Positions 6,176 through 13,017 of a stretch of DNA of 19,802 bases are shown one piece after another. Each line of letters starts with the position of its first letter. Position 1 is the first letter of the stretch. Below the pieces are notes generated by a model. That model searched no databases and was not told the origin of the DNA. It worked only from the letters and a program-made list of their open reading frames with translations. Source of the stretch: UMGS1474 sp050946775 (GTDB lineage Bacteria; Bacillota; Clostridia; Oscillospirales; Acutalibacteraceae); NCBI GenBank assembly GCA_050946775.1, contig JBMNVL010000027.1, positions 1-19,802 on the forward strand, read 5' to 3'. The translations under genes and the position numbers were made by a program.

Positions 6176-7009
6176 ATGATCGCCGATCCCATCGCGGTGA
6201 TGAAGCGCTACGAACTGAAATACCTGCTCACCGCCGAGCAGACCGCTTTTTTTCTTGAGCGGCTGGGCGGGCATATGCGGATGGATCAATACGGGCTGAC
6301 CACCATTTCGTCGCTGTACTACGACACTCCCGACCGGCGGCTGATCCGCGCGTCCATCGACAAGGGCGATTTCAAGGAAAAGATCCGGCTGCGCTCCTAC
6401 GGGCCGGCGACCGATACCTCCCCGGTGTTTTTGGAGCTCAAGCGCAAGGCCGACGGGATCGTCTACAAGCGGCGGGTGACGACCACCGTCCCGCAGGCGA
6501 AGGCCTTCTTCGCAAAGCAAGCGCCGATCGGCGACGGCGGGCAAATCGACCGGGAGATCGCCTACTTCCGCGATTTTTACGGCGATCTTCGCCCTTCCTG
6601 CCTGATCCTCTACGACCGGGTCGCCTACGAGGATCCCCACAGCGATCTGCGGCTGACGATCGACAGCGCACCCCGTTACCGCGCCGACGATCTGGATCTG
6701 CGCACCGGATCGCAGGGCGTGCCCCTGCTGCCAAAGGGCTGCACCATTCTGGAGATCAAGGTGCAGCAGGCGATGCCCCTGTGGCTGGCGTCGGCGCTGG
6801 ACGAGGGAGGCATCTACAAAACCAGTTTTTCCAAATACGGCGAGGCCTACAAACGGCAGATGACCGGCCAAGCCGCCGAATCGCCGTCTATACAAAGAGA
6901 GGAGAACGTCTTATGTTTACGTCCATTTATTCCGCAACCGTTACCGCGGGTGAGTTCTTCACCATGGCCGCGGCCGCGCTGGTCGCCGGGCTGTTATTCG
7001 CTTGGATAA
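6176..7009 (+). CDS. VTC-domain polyphosphate polymerase family protein
   Basis: 277 aa, cytoplasmic, with the triphosphate-tunnel fold of the VTC/polyphosphate polymerase domain. Tunnel residues visible in order: KRYELKYLL (10-18), YYDTP (48-52), KIRLRSYG (69-76), FLELKRKADGIVYKRR (85-100), YDRVAYE (146-152), LRLTID (158-163) and ILEIKV (191-196; E193 matches the metal-binding glutamate strand). Characterised VTC domains make polyphosphate from ATP; this enzyme's activity is inferred. The ATG at 6176 has GAGGTGAT well placed upstream; a GTG at 6167 would lie inside that site. The conserved domain ends near residue 228 (YGEAYKRQM), but the frame runs on for 49 residues. The last 97 nt overlap the DUF4956 gene, and the tail is proline/tryptophan-rich and unlike the family. 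A lost stop codon or frameshift is possible. Confidence 0.9.
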   Translation: MIADPIAVMKRYELKYLLTAEQTAFFLERLGGHMRMDQYGLTTISSLYYDTPDRRLIRASIDKGDFKEKIRLRSYGPATDTSPVFLELKRKADGIVYKRRVTTTVPQAKAFFAKQAPIGDGGQIDREIAYFRDFYGDLRPSCLILYDRVAYEDPHSDLRLTIDSAPRYRADDLDLRTGSQGVPLLPKGCTILEIKVQQAMPLWLASALDEGGIYKTSFSKYGEAYKRQMTGQAAESPSIQREENVLCLRPFIPQPLPRVSSSPWPRPRWSPGCYSLG

Positions 7010-7584
7010 TGTCCTTTCGCATCCGCTCCACCAAACGGTTTTTCACCGTAGCGGCGCTGATTCCCTTCGTGGTGTCGGCGGTGATCACCTTCGTCAACGG
7101 CAACATCGGCGCCGGGGTGGCGATCGGCGGCGCTTTCGCTCTGATCCGCTTCCGCTCGGCGCAAGGCAGCGCCGATGAGATCGCCGCCATCCTGATCGCC
7201 ATGGGATCGGGCATCGCCTTCGGCATGGGCTATCTTGGCTACGGCGTGGTGATTTTGCTGGGACTGGCGGGGCTGTTCTTCCTGCTGTCTTGTCTGCCGC
7301 TGTTCGAGCACAAAGGGATGGCACGCGATCAGCTGCTGCGCGTCACCATTCCCGAATCGCTGGAATACGGCAACGCCTTTGACGAAACCTTTTCCCGGTA
7401 TCTGCACCACTGGGAAGACGCGGGCGTCAAAACCACCGGCATGGGCTCGATGTTCCGCCTCTCCTTCAAGATCCGGATGAAAGACCCCGCCGCCCAAAAG
7501 GCCTTCATCGACGAGCTGCGGATGCAAAACGGCAATCTGGAGATCGCCATCCTCCCCTATTGTGAGTCTCAAAATCAACTGTAA
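6913..7584 (+). CDS. DUF4956 family membrane protein
   Basis: 223 aa. Hydrophobic segments at about 12-33, 43-63, 66-80 and 88-125 form a membrane domain, followed by a soluble C-terminal domain of about 95 residues, probably cytoplasmic. The conserved DUF4956 block GAGVAIGGAFALIRFRSAQGSADEIAAI lies near residues 65-92. The function is unknown. The gene habitually follows VTC-domain polymerase genes, which suggests a membrane partner, anchor or channel for the polymer, by loose analogy with the membrane part of eukaryotic VTC. The ATG at 6913 follows AGAGAGGAG; longer upstream extensions in this frame have no ribosome site and cover the VTC coding sequence. The next gene starts 14 nt after its stop, so the three genes are one operon. 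Confidence 0.92.
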   Translation: MFTSIYSATVTAGEFFTMAAAALVAGLLFAWIMSFRIRSTKRFFTVAALIPFVVSAVITFVNGNIGAGVAIGGAFALIRFRSAQGSADEIAAILIAMGSGIAFGMGYLGYGVVILLGLAGLFFLLSCLPLFEHKGMARDQLLRVTIPESLEYGNAFDETFSRYLHHWEDAGVKTTGMGSMFRLSFKIRMKDPAAQKAFIDELRMQNGNLEIAILPYCESQNQL

Positions 7585-7598
7585 ATGAGGTGACTTTT

Positions 7599-9350
7599 AT
7601 GAAACGCATCCTGATTGGTATCATCGCGGTGATCGGCGCTCTGGCGCTGACCGCCTGTTCCGCCGCAAACCTCCGTCCGGGTTCCACCGCGTCGACGACG
7701 ACCGGATCCCCGGGCGAGTCCACCGCCGAAAGCGGCTCCGTTTCCACCGATAGCCCCGTCACCACCGAAAGCGAACACTTCTCCGACGGCGATCTCAAGG
7801 ACGTGACCGGCGAAACGCCCGACGCGACCATAACCCTGTCGGGGTCGACCGGCACCCTGTCCGATACCACCCGCGGCACGTCGGGCAGTACCGTCACCAT
7901 CGCCTCCAAAGGGATCTACCGGGTGACCGGCTCGTCCACGAACGTGACCATTTTGATCGCCGAAAAAGTCGAGTCAGGCAACGTCTACTTGATCCTCGAC
8001 GGGGTGAGTATGACCAACGCGTCGGCGCCCTGCATCCAGGTGGACGGCTGTGACAAGCTGGTGGTGCAGTGCGTGGGAGACAACTCCCTGACCTGCACCG
8101 CCACCGGACTGGAGACCGACGGCGCGATCTATTCCAAAGACGACGTTACCCTCAACGGCACCGGATCGCTGACGGTATCCTCCAAAATGCACGGCGTCGT
8201 CTGCAACGACGATCTGAAGATCACCGGCGCATTGAAGCTGACCGTCAACGCCGACTCCATCGGGCTCAAAGGCAACGATTCCCTGCGCATCGGCGGCGGC
8301 ACGACCACCGTGACCGCCGGGCACGACGGGATACAGTGCTCCACCTCCGACAACACCGGCGCGTTCTATATGCAAAGCGGTACGCTGACCGTCCGGGCGG
8401 GCTACGACGCCATCGACACCGGCACCGACGGGGTGGAGATCGCCGGCGGCACGCTGGATCTGACCACCGGCAGCGGCGCTTTCCGCTCCACCTCGAGCAC
8501 CTCCCAAAAAGGGATCAAGAGCGACGGCGCCATCCAGATCGCGGGCGGCAGCGTCACGGTGGAGAGCGCCGACGACGCCCTGCACAGCGCCACCGACGTC
8601 ACCGTTCAGGACGGCGCGCTGACCCTGGCGTCGGGCGACGACGGCATCCACGCCGACAACGAGCTGACCGTCGCCGGCGGCACCCTCAACGTCACCCGGT
8701 CTTACGAAGGGCTGGAAGCCTACGTCGTCAACGTCACCGGCGGCACGTCCTCGGTGGTCGCCAGCGACGACGGCGTCAACGCCGCCGGCGGATCGGATTC
8801 CTCTTCCACCGAAGCCATGCCCGGCCCGTGGAGCCGTTCCTCCTCCAGCGGCACGCTGAACATCTCCGGCGGCACCCTGTACGTCAACGCGGGAGGCGAC
8901 GGATTGGATTCCAACGGCTCGATCTACGTCACCGGCGGCACGGTGATCGTCGAAGGCCCGACCAACAGCGGCAACGGCGCGCTGGATAAGGGCGACGGCG
9001 GCAACTGCGTCGCCAGTATCACCGGCGGCACGGTGCTGGCCATTGGCGCGACCGGTATGGCTCTGAACTTTGACACCGGCAGCCAATGCGCGGCGCTGCT
9101 GAATCTGTCCGGCTCGGCCGGCACCACCATCACGGTGGACGACGGCTCGGGATTCACCTTCACCGCCACCAAGAATTTCGGCTGTGTGGTCTACTCCTCC
9201 CCGTCGATGACCCAGGGCAACACCTACACCGTCACCGCCGGCTCGTCCAGCGCCACGGCGGACTTCACCTCCTCGCTCTACTATTCCGCCGTGGGCGGCA
9301 TGGGCGGCAATCCCGGCGGTATGGGCGGCTTTGGCGGCGGCCGTCGATAA
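7599..9350 (+). CDS. Secreted lipoprotein with Cthe_2159-like carbohydrate-binding beta-helix
   Basis: 583 aa. Residues 1-20 form a lipoprotein signal with lipobox LTAC; C20 would be lipidated, anchoring it outside the membrane. A Ser/Thr/Gly-rich linker follows to about residue 90. From there to about 540 run regular beta-helix rungs with recurring motifs such as GHDGIQ, GYDAID, ADDALHS, GDDGIHAD, SDDGVNA and GGDGLDS, each followed by GGT-containing strands. This is the PF14262 (Cthe_2159) type, whose founder binds acidic or cellulosic polysaccharide and calcium through such acidic turns. The C-terminus is Gly/Met-rich (GGMGGNPGGMGGFGGG). The ATG at 7599 follows GAGGTGA; a GTG at 7590 lies inside that site. 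It is last in the VTC-DUF4956 operon. The ligand is unknown. Confidence 0.9.
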   Translation: MKRILIGIIAVIGALALTACSAANLRPGSTASTTTGSPGESTAESGSVSTDSPVTTESEHFSDGDLKDVTGETPDATITLSGSTGTLSDTTRGTSGSTVTIASKGIYRVTGSSTNVTILIAEKVESGNVYLILDGVSMTNASAPCIQVDGCDKLVVQCVGDNSLTCTATGLETDGAIYSKDDVTLNGTGSLTVSSKMHGVVCNDDLKITGALKLTVNADSIGLKGNDSLRIGGGTTTVTAGHDGIQCSTSDNTGAFYMQSGTLTVRAGYDAIDTGTDGVEIAGGTLDLTTGSGAFRSTSSTSQKGIKSDGAIQIAGGSVTVESADDALHSATDVTVQDGALTLASGDDGIHADNELTVAGGTLNVTRSYEGLEAYVVNVTGGTSSVVASDDGVNAAGGSDSSSTEAMPGPWSRSSSSGTLNISGGTLYVNAGGDGLDSNGSIYVTGGTVIVEGPTNSGNGALDKGDGGNCVASITGGTVLAIGATGMALNFDTGSQCAALLNLSGSAGTTITVDDGSGFTFTATKNFGCVVYSSPSMTQGNTYTVTAGSSSATADFTSSLYYSAVGGMGGNPGGMGGFGGGRR

Positions 9351-9373
9351 CCCGCTCGATTCGACAACCCGCG

Positions 9374-9414
9374 CGATCCCCCGGTCAGATGACCGGGGGA
9401 TCGTTTTGCTTTTT
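9374..9414 (+). terminator. Rho-independent terminator of the polyphosphate operon
   Basis: A perfect 14-bp stem (9374-9387 with 9390-9403, cgatcccccggtca and its complement) is followed by ttttgcttttt. It lies 24 nt after the lipoprotein stop and separates that operon from the sigma/serpin pair. Confidence 0.93.
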
Positions 9415-9433
9415 GAAAAAACTATGTTAAAAT
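9406..9433 (+). promoter_or_regulatory. Weak candidate promoter of the sigma/serpin operon
   Basis: TTGCTT (9406-9411), a 16-nt spacer, then TAAAAT (9428-9433) with an extended TG. The -35 lies within the T-tract of the preceding terminator. The -10 is good and the -35 poor. The remaining 65 nt to the start codon contain no stronger site I can name; an ECF-type autoregulated promoter cannot be excluded. Confidence 0.4.
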
Positions 9434-9504
9434 AGAAAAAAGCGCAAATATCCACGGCAAAATTTCGTCTTTACAGGTGAAAGGCCTTTTGAGGGGGGAT
9501 GGGG

Positions 9505-10053
9505 ATGGAGGACGCGCAAATCGTCGAATTGTACTGGCAGCGAAGCGAGGACGCCATCGCCGAAAGCGGGCGAAAATACGGCGCCATGCTGACCGGTATT
9601 GCCTACGGCGTGCTGCAAAACCGGCTGGACAGCGAGGAATGCGTCAACGACGCCTACGTGCGGGCATGGAACTGCATCCCGCCCGACCGGCCGGCGTTTC
9701 TGGGCGCTTTTTTGGGACGGATTACCCGGCGGCTGGCCATCGACCGCTGGCGGATCGACCGCACCCAAAAGCACGGATACGGCGCGGTCGTCTGCGAACT
9801 GTCCGACTGCATCCCTTCCTCCCATTCGGTGGAACAGGCCGTCGACGGCCGTCTGTTGACCGCCGCCATCGACCGCTGGCTGAACACCCTGCCCGCGCGG
9901 GAGCAGGATCTGTTTATCCGCCGGTACTGGTACGGCGACGGGCTGAACGCGCTGGCCGAACGGTTTCATTCCACCCCCAACAAGCTGGCCGGGCGCTTGT
10001 TCCGGCTGCGGCAAAAGCTGCGCTTTCATCTGCAAAAGGAGGAACTGCTGTGA
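9505..10053 (+). CDS. Sigma-70 family (ECF-like) RNA polymerase sigma factor
   Basis: 182 aa. Region 2 covers about residues 15-90, with the -10-binding helix around LDSEECVNDAYVRAWNCIPP and LGRITRRLAIDRWR. Region 4 covers about 117-178, with LPAREQDLFIRRYWYGDGLNALAERF and the helix-turn-helix STPNKLAGRLFRLRQKLR. Regions 1 and 3 are absent, as in ECF factors. I prefer the ATG at 9505 (MEDAQIVELYWQRSEDAI, typical for this clostridial subgroup) over the ATG at 9499, which is too close to the GAGG at 9491. The stop overlaps the serpin gene's GTG by 4 nt, so the two proteins are translationally coupled, as expected for a sigma/anti-sigma pair. Target promoters are unknown. Confidence 0.92.
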   Translation: MEDAQIVELYWQRSEDAIAESGRKYGAMLTGIAYGVLQNRLDSEECVNDAYVRAWNCIPPDRPAFLGAFLGRITRRLAIDRWRIDRTQKHGYGAVVCELSDCIPSSHSVEQAVDGRLLTAAIDRWLNTLPAREQDLFIRRYWYGDGLNALAERFHSTPNKLAGRLFRLRQKLRFHLQKEELL

Positions 10054-11507
10054 ACGAACGCGATTTGTACAACGCCATCACCGATCTGCCCGACGACAAG
10101 ATCGAACGCGCGTACGCCGCCAAGCCGAAGCCCCGCTTTGCCGCCTGGCAAAGGTGGGCGGCGGTGGCGGCCGCGGCGGCCGTCGTCGCCGGGGCGGTAT
10201 GGCTGTGGAACCCTTTTGACCGCCCGCAAGCCACCCCGCCGGCGGCCGATCCCGCCCCGTCGGCGCCGCTGACCACCCAAAAGCCTGATAAAACCGTCAT
10301 TTCCTATCAACCTCTCAACCAACCGCTGGTGGCGGTCAAGCTGCCCTCATCCTATCCGCGGGAGGATATGTACGCCGCCCGAATGGCGCTGCAAAAAAAA
10401 TACCCGGTATCCGACGCTTTCGCGGCGGCGGTGGACGGTTTTGCCGCCAAAACCACCGCCGAACTGCTGGCAGACCGTCACGGCAACGCCGGTTTTTCTC
10501 CCCTGTCCTTGTACTACGCGTTGGCCGTGACCGCCATCGGCGCCGAGGGAAAAGCCGCCGACGAGCTGTACGCCCTGCTGGGCGTGCCCGACAAGGACAC
10601 CCTGTCCACCCAATGCCACCATCTTTTCCGCCAGCTTTATGTCGATAACGACCTCGGCCGGCTGCAGCTATGCAACTCGCTGTGGATCGATCACACCCTC
10701 CCCGTGAAGGCCGACTTCGCCGACAACGCGGCCAGGCGGTTTTACGCCGAGGTGCTCCACACCGATTTTCAGGACGCCAAGACCGCCGATTTTTTGGGAC
10801 AATGGGTATCGGATCACACGGACGGGCTGTTGAAGCCCGCCTACAAAACCCAACCCAACCAATATATGGCGCTGATCAACACGGTGTATTTCAAGGACGT
10901 CTGGGTGGGCGATTTTGACCCGTCCGCCAACACGACGGAAAGCTTTACCCGCGCCGACGGCGGCACGGTATCCGCCGTCTATATGAACGCCAAAAATTTT
11001 GACCGGTATGACATAACCGACCGCTATCTGCGGGCGGAAAAGCGGCTGGGAAACGACTCCACGATGGTGTTCGTGCTGCCGGAAGAGGGCTCGTCTCCTC
11101 AGGAGCTGCTGGCGTCGCCGCAGGCGGTGACGGAGCTGTTTGCCGACCGCTGGCAATCGGACGCGGAGGTGATCTGGAAGCTGCCGAAATTCGACGTCGC
11201 CACGAAATGGGACGATCTCGTTTCCCCTCTGCGCTCGTTGGGCGTCAACACCGCGTTTGAGCCCGACGGCGGCCTGTCCGGCATTTCCGACGGTCTTTAT
11301 GTTGACGCCATCGAGCAGGACGTACGGGTGCGCATTGACGAGCGCGGCGTGGAAGCCGCGGCGGCAACGGAGATCCGCGTGTGCGGCGATGCGATGGATC
11401 CTCGCCAGATCGAGATGACCCTGGACCGTCCTTTCCTGTACGGCATCCTCTCCCCCGGCGGGCAATTGCTCTTTGTCGGCGTGGTGGAGGATCCCACGGT
11501 GAAATAA
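10050..11507 (+). CDS. Membrane-anchored serpin with anti-sigma-like N-terminus
   Basis: 485 aa. Residues 1-33 are cytoplasmic (MNERDLYNAITDLPDDKIERAYA), resembling the short N-termini of membrane proteins that follow ECF factors in Clostridia. One transmembrane helix spans 34-53. A Pro/Ala-rich linker runs to about 100, then an extracellular serpin domain from about 118 to 485. Serpin marks: GFSPLSLYYALAVTAIGAEGKA (148-169), inhibitory-type hinge ERGVEAAAAT (431-440) and signature DRPFLYGILSPGGQLLFVG (459-477). The alanine-rich hinge suggests an active protease inhibitor. Reading P1 from the hinge gives D447 (VCGD/A); aligning from the C-terminal side gives D450. The GTG start at 10050 has AAAGGAGG 7 nt upstream and overlaps the sigma stop by 4 nt. 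It may restrain the sigma factor at the membrane and respond to proteases; this is inference. Confidence 0.9.
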   Translation: MNERDLYNAITDLPDDKIERAYAAKPKPRFAAWQRWAAVAAAAAVVAGAVWLWNPFDRPQATPPAADPAPSAPLTTQKPDKTVISYQPLNQPLVAVKLPSSYPREDMYAARMALQKKYPVSDAFAAAVDGFAAKTTAELLADRHGNAGFSPLSLYYALAVTAIGAEGKAADELYALLGVPDKDTLSTQCHHLFRQLYVDNDLGRLQLCNSLWIDHTLPVKADFADNAARRFYAEVLHTDFQDAKTADFLGQWVSDHTDGLLKPAYKTQPNQYMALINTVYFKDVWVGDFDPSANTTESFTRADGGTVSAVYMNAKNFDRYDITDRYLRAEKRLGNDSTMVFVLPEEGSSPQELLASPQAVTELFADRWQSDAEVIWKLPKFDVATKWDDLVSPLRSLGVNTAFEPDGGLSGISDGLYVDAIEQDVRVRIDERGVEAAAATEIRVCGDAMDPRQIEMTLDRPFLYGILSPGGQLLFVGVVEDPTVK

Positions 11508-11521
11508 ACGGCAAAAAACGC

Positions 11522-11605
11522 AAAAAAGATCCTTCGCCGCAAGCGGCTCAGGATGACAGGCCGGTGGATTGTGGCGTTATCCTGAGCGCGGCGAAGGATC
11601 TTTTT
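11522..11605. terminator. Bidirectional terminator made of a palindromic repeat
   Basis: The arms aaaaagatccttcgccgc (11523-11540) and gcggcgaaggatcttttt (11588-11605) are perfectly complementary, with further pairing of ctcaggat and atcctgag inside. It sits between the convergent serpin (+) and M50 (-) genes, with A/T runs at both ends, so it can end transcripts from both sides. The sequence (gatccttcgcc...ctcaggatgac) resembles a dispersed repeat frequent in Clostridia. Confidence 0.85.
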
Positions 11606-11609
11606 CTCG

Positions 11610-12200
11610 TCATTTCCTGCGCTGCAGAAAGATCAGCAGAGCAAGGTAGACAGCCACCGCCAACAGGGTGAAATTGTACCCGCTCAGCAGCAGCAACGTG
11701 AAGCCGGCTGCCAAAAGGGCGAACAGCACGGCCAGCGACAGGCAGAAGACCGCCCGCTCGGCACGGGGCAAACCGCCCCGCGCTGCCAGCAGACAAAGCA
11801 GGATCTGTCCGCCGTCCAGCGGCTCGACCGGCAGCAGATTGAACAGCCCAATCGCCGCGTGAACGGCACAGGCAACGCCCGTTTTTCCGCCCAGCGCCAG
11901 CAAAGCGGCGCAGATCAGATTGACCGCCGGTCCGGCCAGCAGCACCGCCGTTTGGCGGCGATAGGAAAAGGCGGCCGTATCCAGCCGCCTGATCCGCATT
12001 CCGAAAGCGCCCAGCGTCACGCCGACCGGCTTTTTCTCCAGCCAAAGCAGGGCGATCACGTGCCCGCTTTCGTGCATCAGCGACGCCGCCAGACTCCACA
12101 GCGCCGTCTGCCCGCCGTCGAGCAGCATCAGCGTCAGCAAAGAGGCCGGGAACAGCACGTTGACACCGATATGCAGCCGGCCGAGCCGCATTTCAAACAT
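11610..12200 (-). CDS. SpoIVFB-like M50 site-2 intramembrane protease
   Basis: 196 aa and very hydrophobic, with about five or six membrane segments. The zinc motif HESGH lies at H43-E44-H47, the same residue numbers as the catalytic HExxH of B. subtilis SpoIVFB as I recall it, and the second motif NLLPVEPLDGG supplies D129. SpoIVFB cleaves pro-sigmaK in the mother-cell membrane around the forespore. This protein ends at LIFLQRRK and lacks the C-terminal CBS domain of B. subtilis SpoIVFB, which is about 290 aa. Its start overlaps the M23 gene's stop by 8 nt with no clear Shine-Dalgarno site, so translation is probably coupled. A second ATG at 12191 is possible. Cluster position after spoIVA supports a sporulation role; the substrate is not shown here. 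Confidence 0.88.
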   Translation of the reverse strand: MFEMRLGRLHIGVNVLFPASLLTLMLLDGGQTALWSLAASLMHESGHVIALLWLEKKPVGVTLGAFGMRIRRLDTAAFSYRRQTAVLLAGPAVNLICAALLALGGKTGVACAVHAAIGLFNLLPVEPLDGGQILLCLLAARGGLPRAERAVFCLSLAVLFALLAAGFTLLLLSGYNFTLLAVAVYLALLIFLQRRK

Positions 12201-13002
12201 ATGCGCCGACCGGCACCACCCCGGTGGGATCGTACCGGGTATCCTCCCGAAAGACCTCGATGTGGACGTGGTTGCCGGTGGCGTCGCCGGTCGCGCCGAC
12301 CAGCGCCACCTTCTCCCCCTGATTGACCGCGTCCCCGATCTTCGCGGTCACGGCGGAGCAATGGGCGTAGAGCACCTCGATCCCGTCGCCGTGGTACAGC
12401 CGGACGTATTTGCCGTAGCTGGGGCTGTCCCCGGCGTCGATCACCACCCCGAAATACATGGCGTAGATCGGCGCGCCTTTGTCGGCGGCGATATCCACCC
12501 CGGCGTGGAACTGGTTTCCGGCGCCGGTGGGATTTTCCCGCCAGCCGTAGCCGGAGGTCAGCACCCCCCGATCGACCGGCAGCCGGGCGACCAGACTGGT
12601 TTGCAGTCGCTGGTAGGTGCTGCCGTCCGGCGGCGCGACGGCGGCCGTCTGCGCCACCTTGACCGGCTGGGGATCGCCGCCCGTCGGCGCGCTCGTCGCG
12701 GCGGCGCTGGTCGTCGTCGTGGAAGCGGCGCTTGAAGAGGCGGTCGTCGGCGCGGTCGTCGTCAACGTGGTCTTGCCGGTATCGAACAGGGCGGCGACCG
12801 CTTTCATGGCGGTATCGTCCTCGACCGCCTGATGAAAGGCGGAGCGCAGCTGGTCGTATCCGCTGCCGCCGGCCAGCCGCACCAGCAGACTGACCAGCAG
12901 CAACGCCGCGCAGGCAATCGACTGCACCGCGATCAGCGACAGCCCGCCGGCGGCTTTTTCTCCCGCCGCGTGGCGGCCGGCGCGATGAAAGTCCTTGGCC
13001 AT
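12193..13002 (-). CDS. M23 (LytM) family membrane protein, SpoIVFA-like by context
   Basis: 269 aa. A short cytoplasmic N-terminus, one transmembrane helix (about 21-43), a Thr/Ser/Ala-rich linker (77-108) and a C-terminal M23 peptidase domain (about 145-269). Zinc and catalytic residues appear intact: H166 and D170 (FHAGVD), H214 (LYAHCS) and H245-V-H247 (NHVHIEV). It may therefore cut peptidoglycan, unlike degenerate LytM regulators. SpoIVFA of B. subtilis is a LytM-domain membrane protein that regulates the adjacent M50 protease; the same M23-M50 order occurs here. SpoIIQ-type roles are an alternative. The ATG at 13002 has GGGGG 8 nt upstream; a GTG at 13011 would lie against that site. 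The spoIVA stop is 15 nt upstream, so this is one operon. Confidence 0.85.
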   Translation of the reverse strand: MAKDFHRAGRHAAGEKAAGGLSLIAVQSIACAALLLVSLLVRLAGGSGYDQLRSAFHQAVEDDTAMKAVAALFDTGKTTLTTTAPTTASSSAASTTTTSAAATSAPTGGDPQPVKVAQTAAVAPPDGSTYQRLQTSLVARLPVDRGVLTSGYGWRENPTGAGNQFHAGVDIAADKGAPIYAMYFGVVIDAGDSPSYGKYVRLYHGDGIEVLYAHCSAVTAKIGDAVNQGEKVALVGATGDATGNHVHIEVFREDTRYDPTGVVPVGAYV

Positions 13003-13017
13003 ATGGCGCACCCCCGA

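Noticed and set aside
7974..9455. Minus-strand 493-codon frame opposite the beta-helix lipoprotein
   Set aside because: It is codon-aligned antisense, Gly/Ala/Arg-rich, and crosses the operon terminator.
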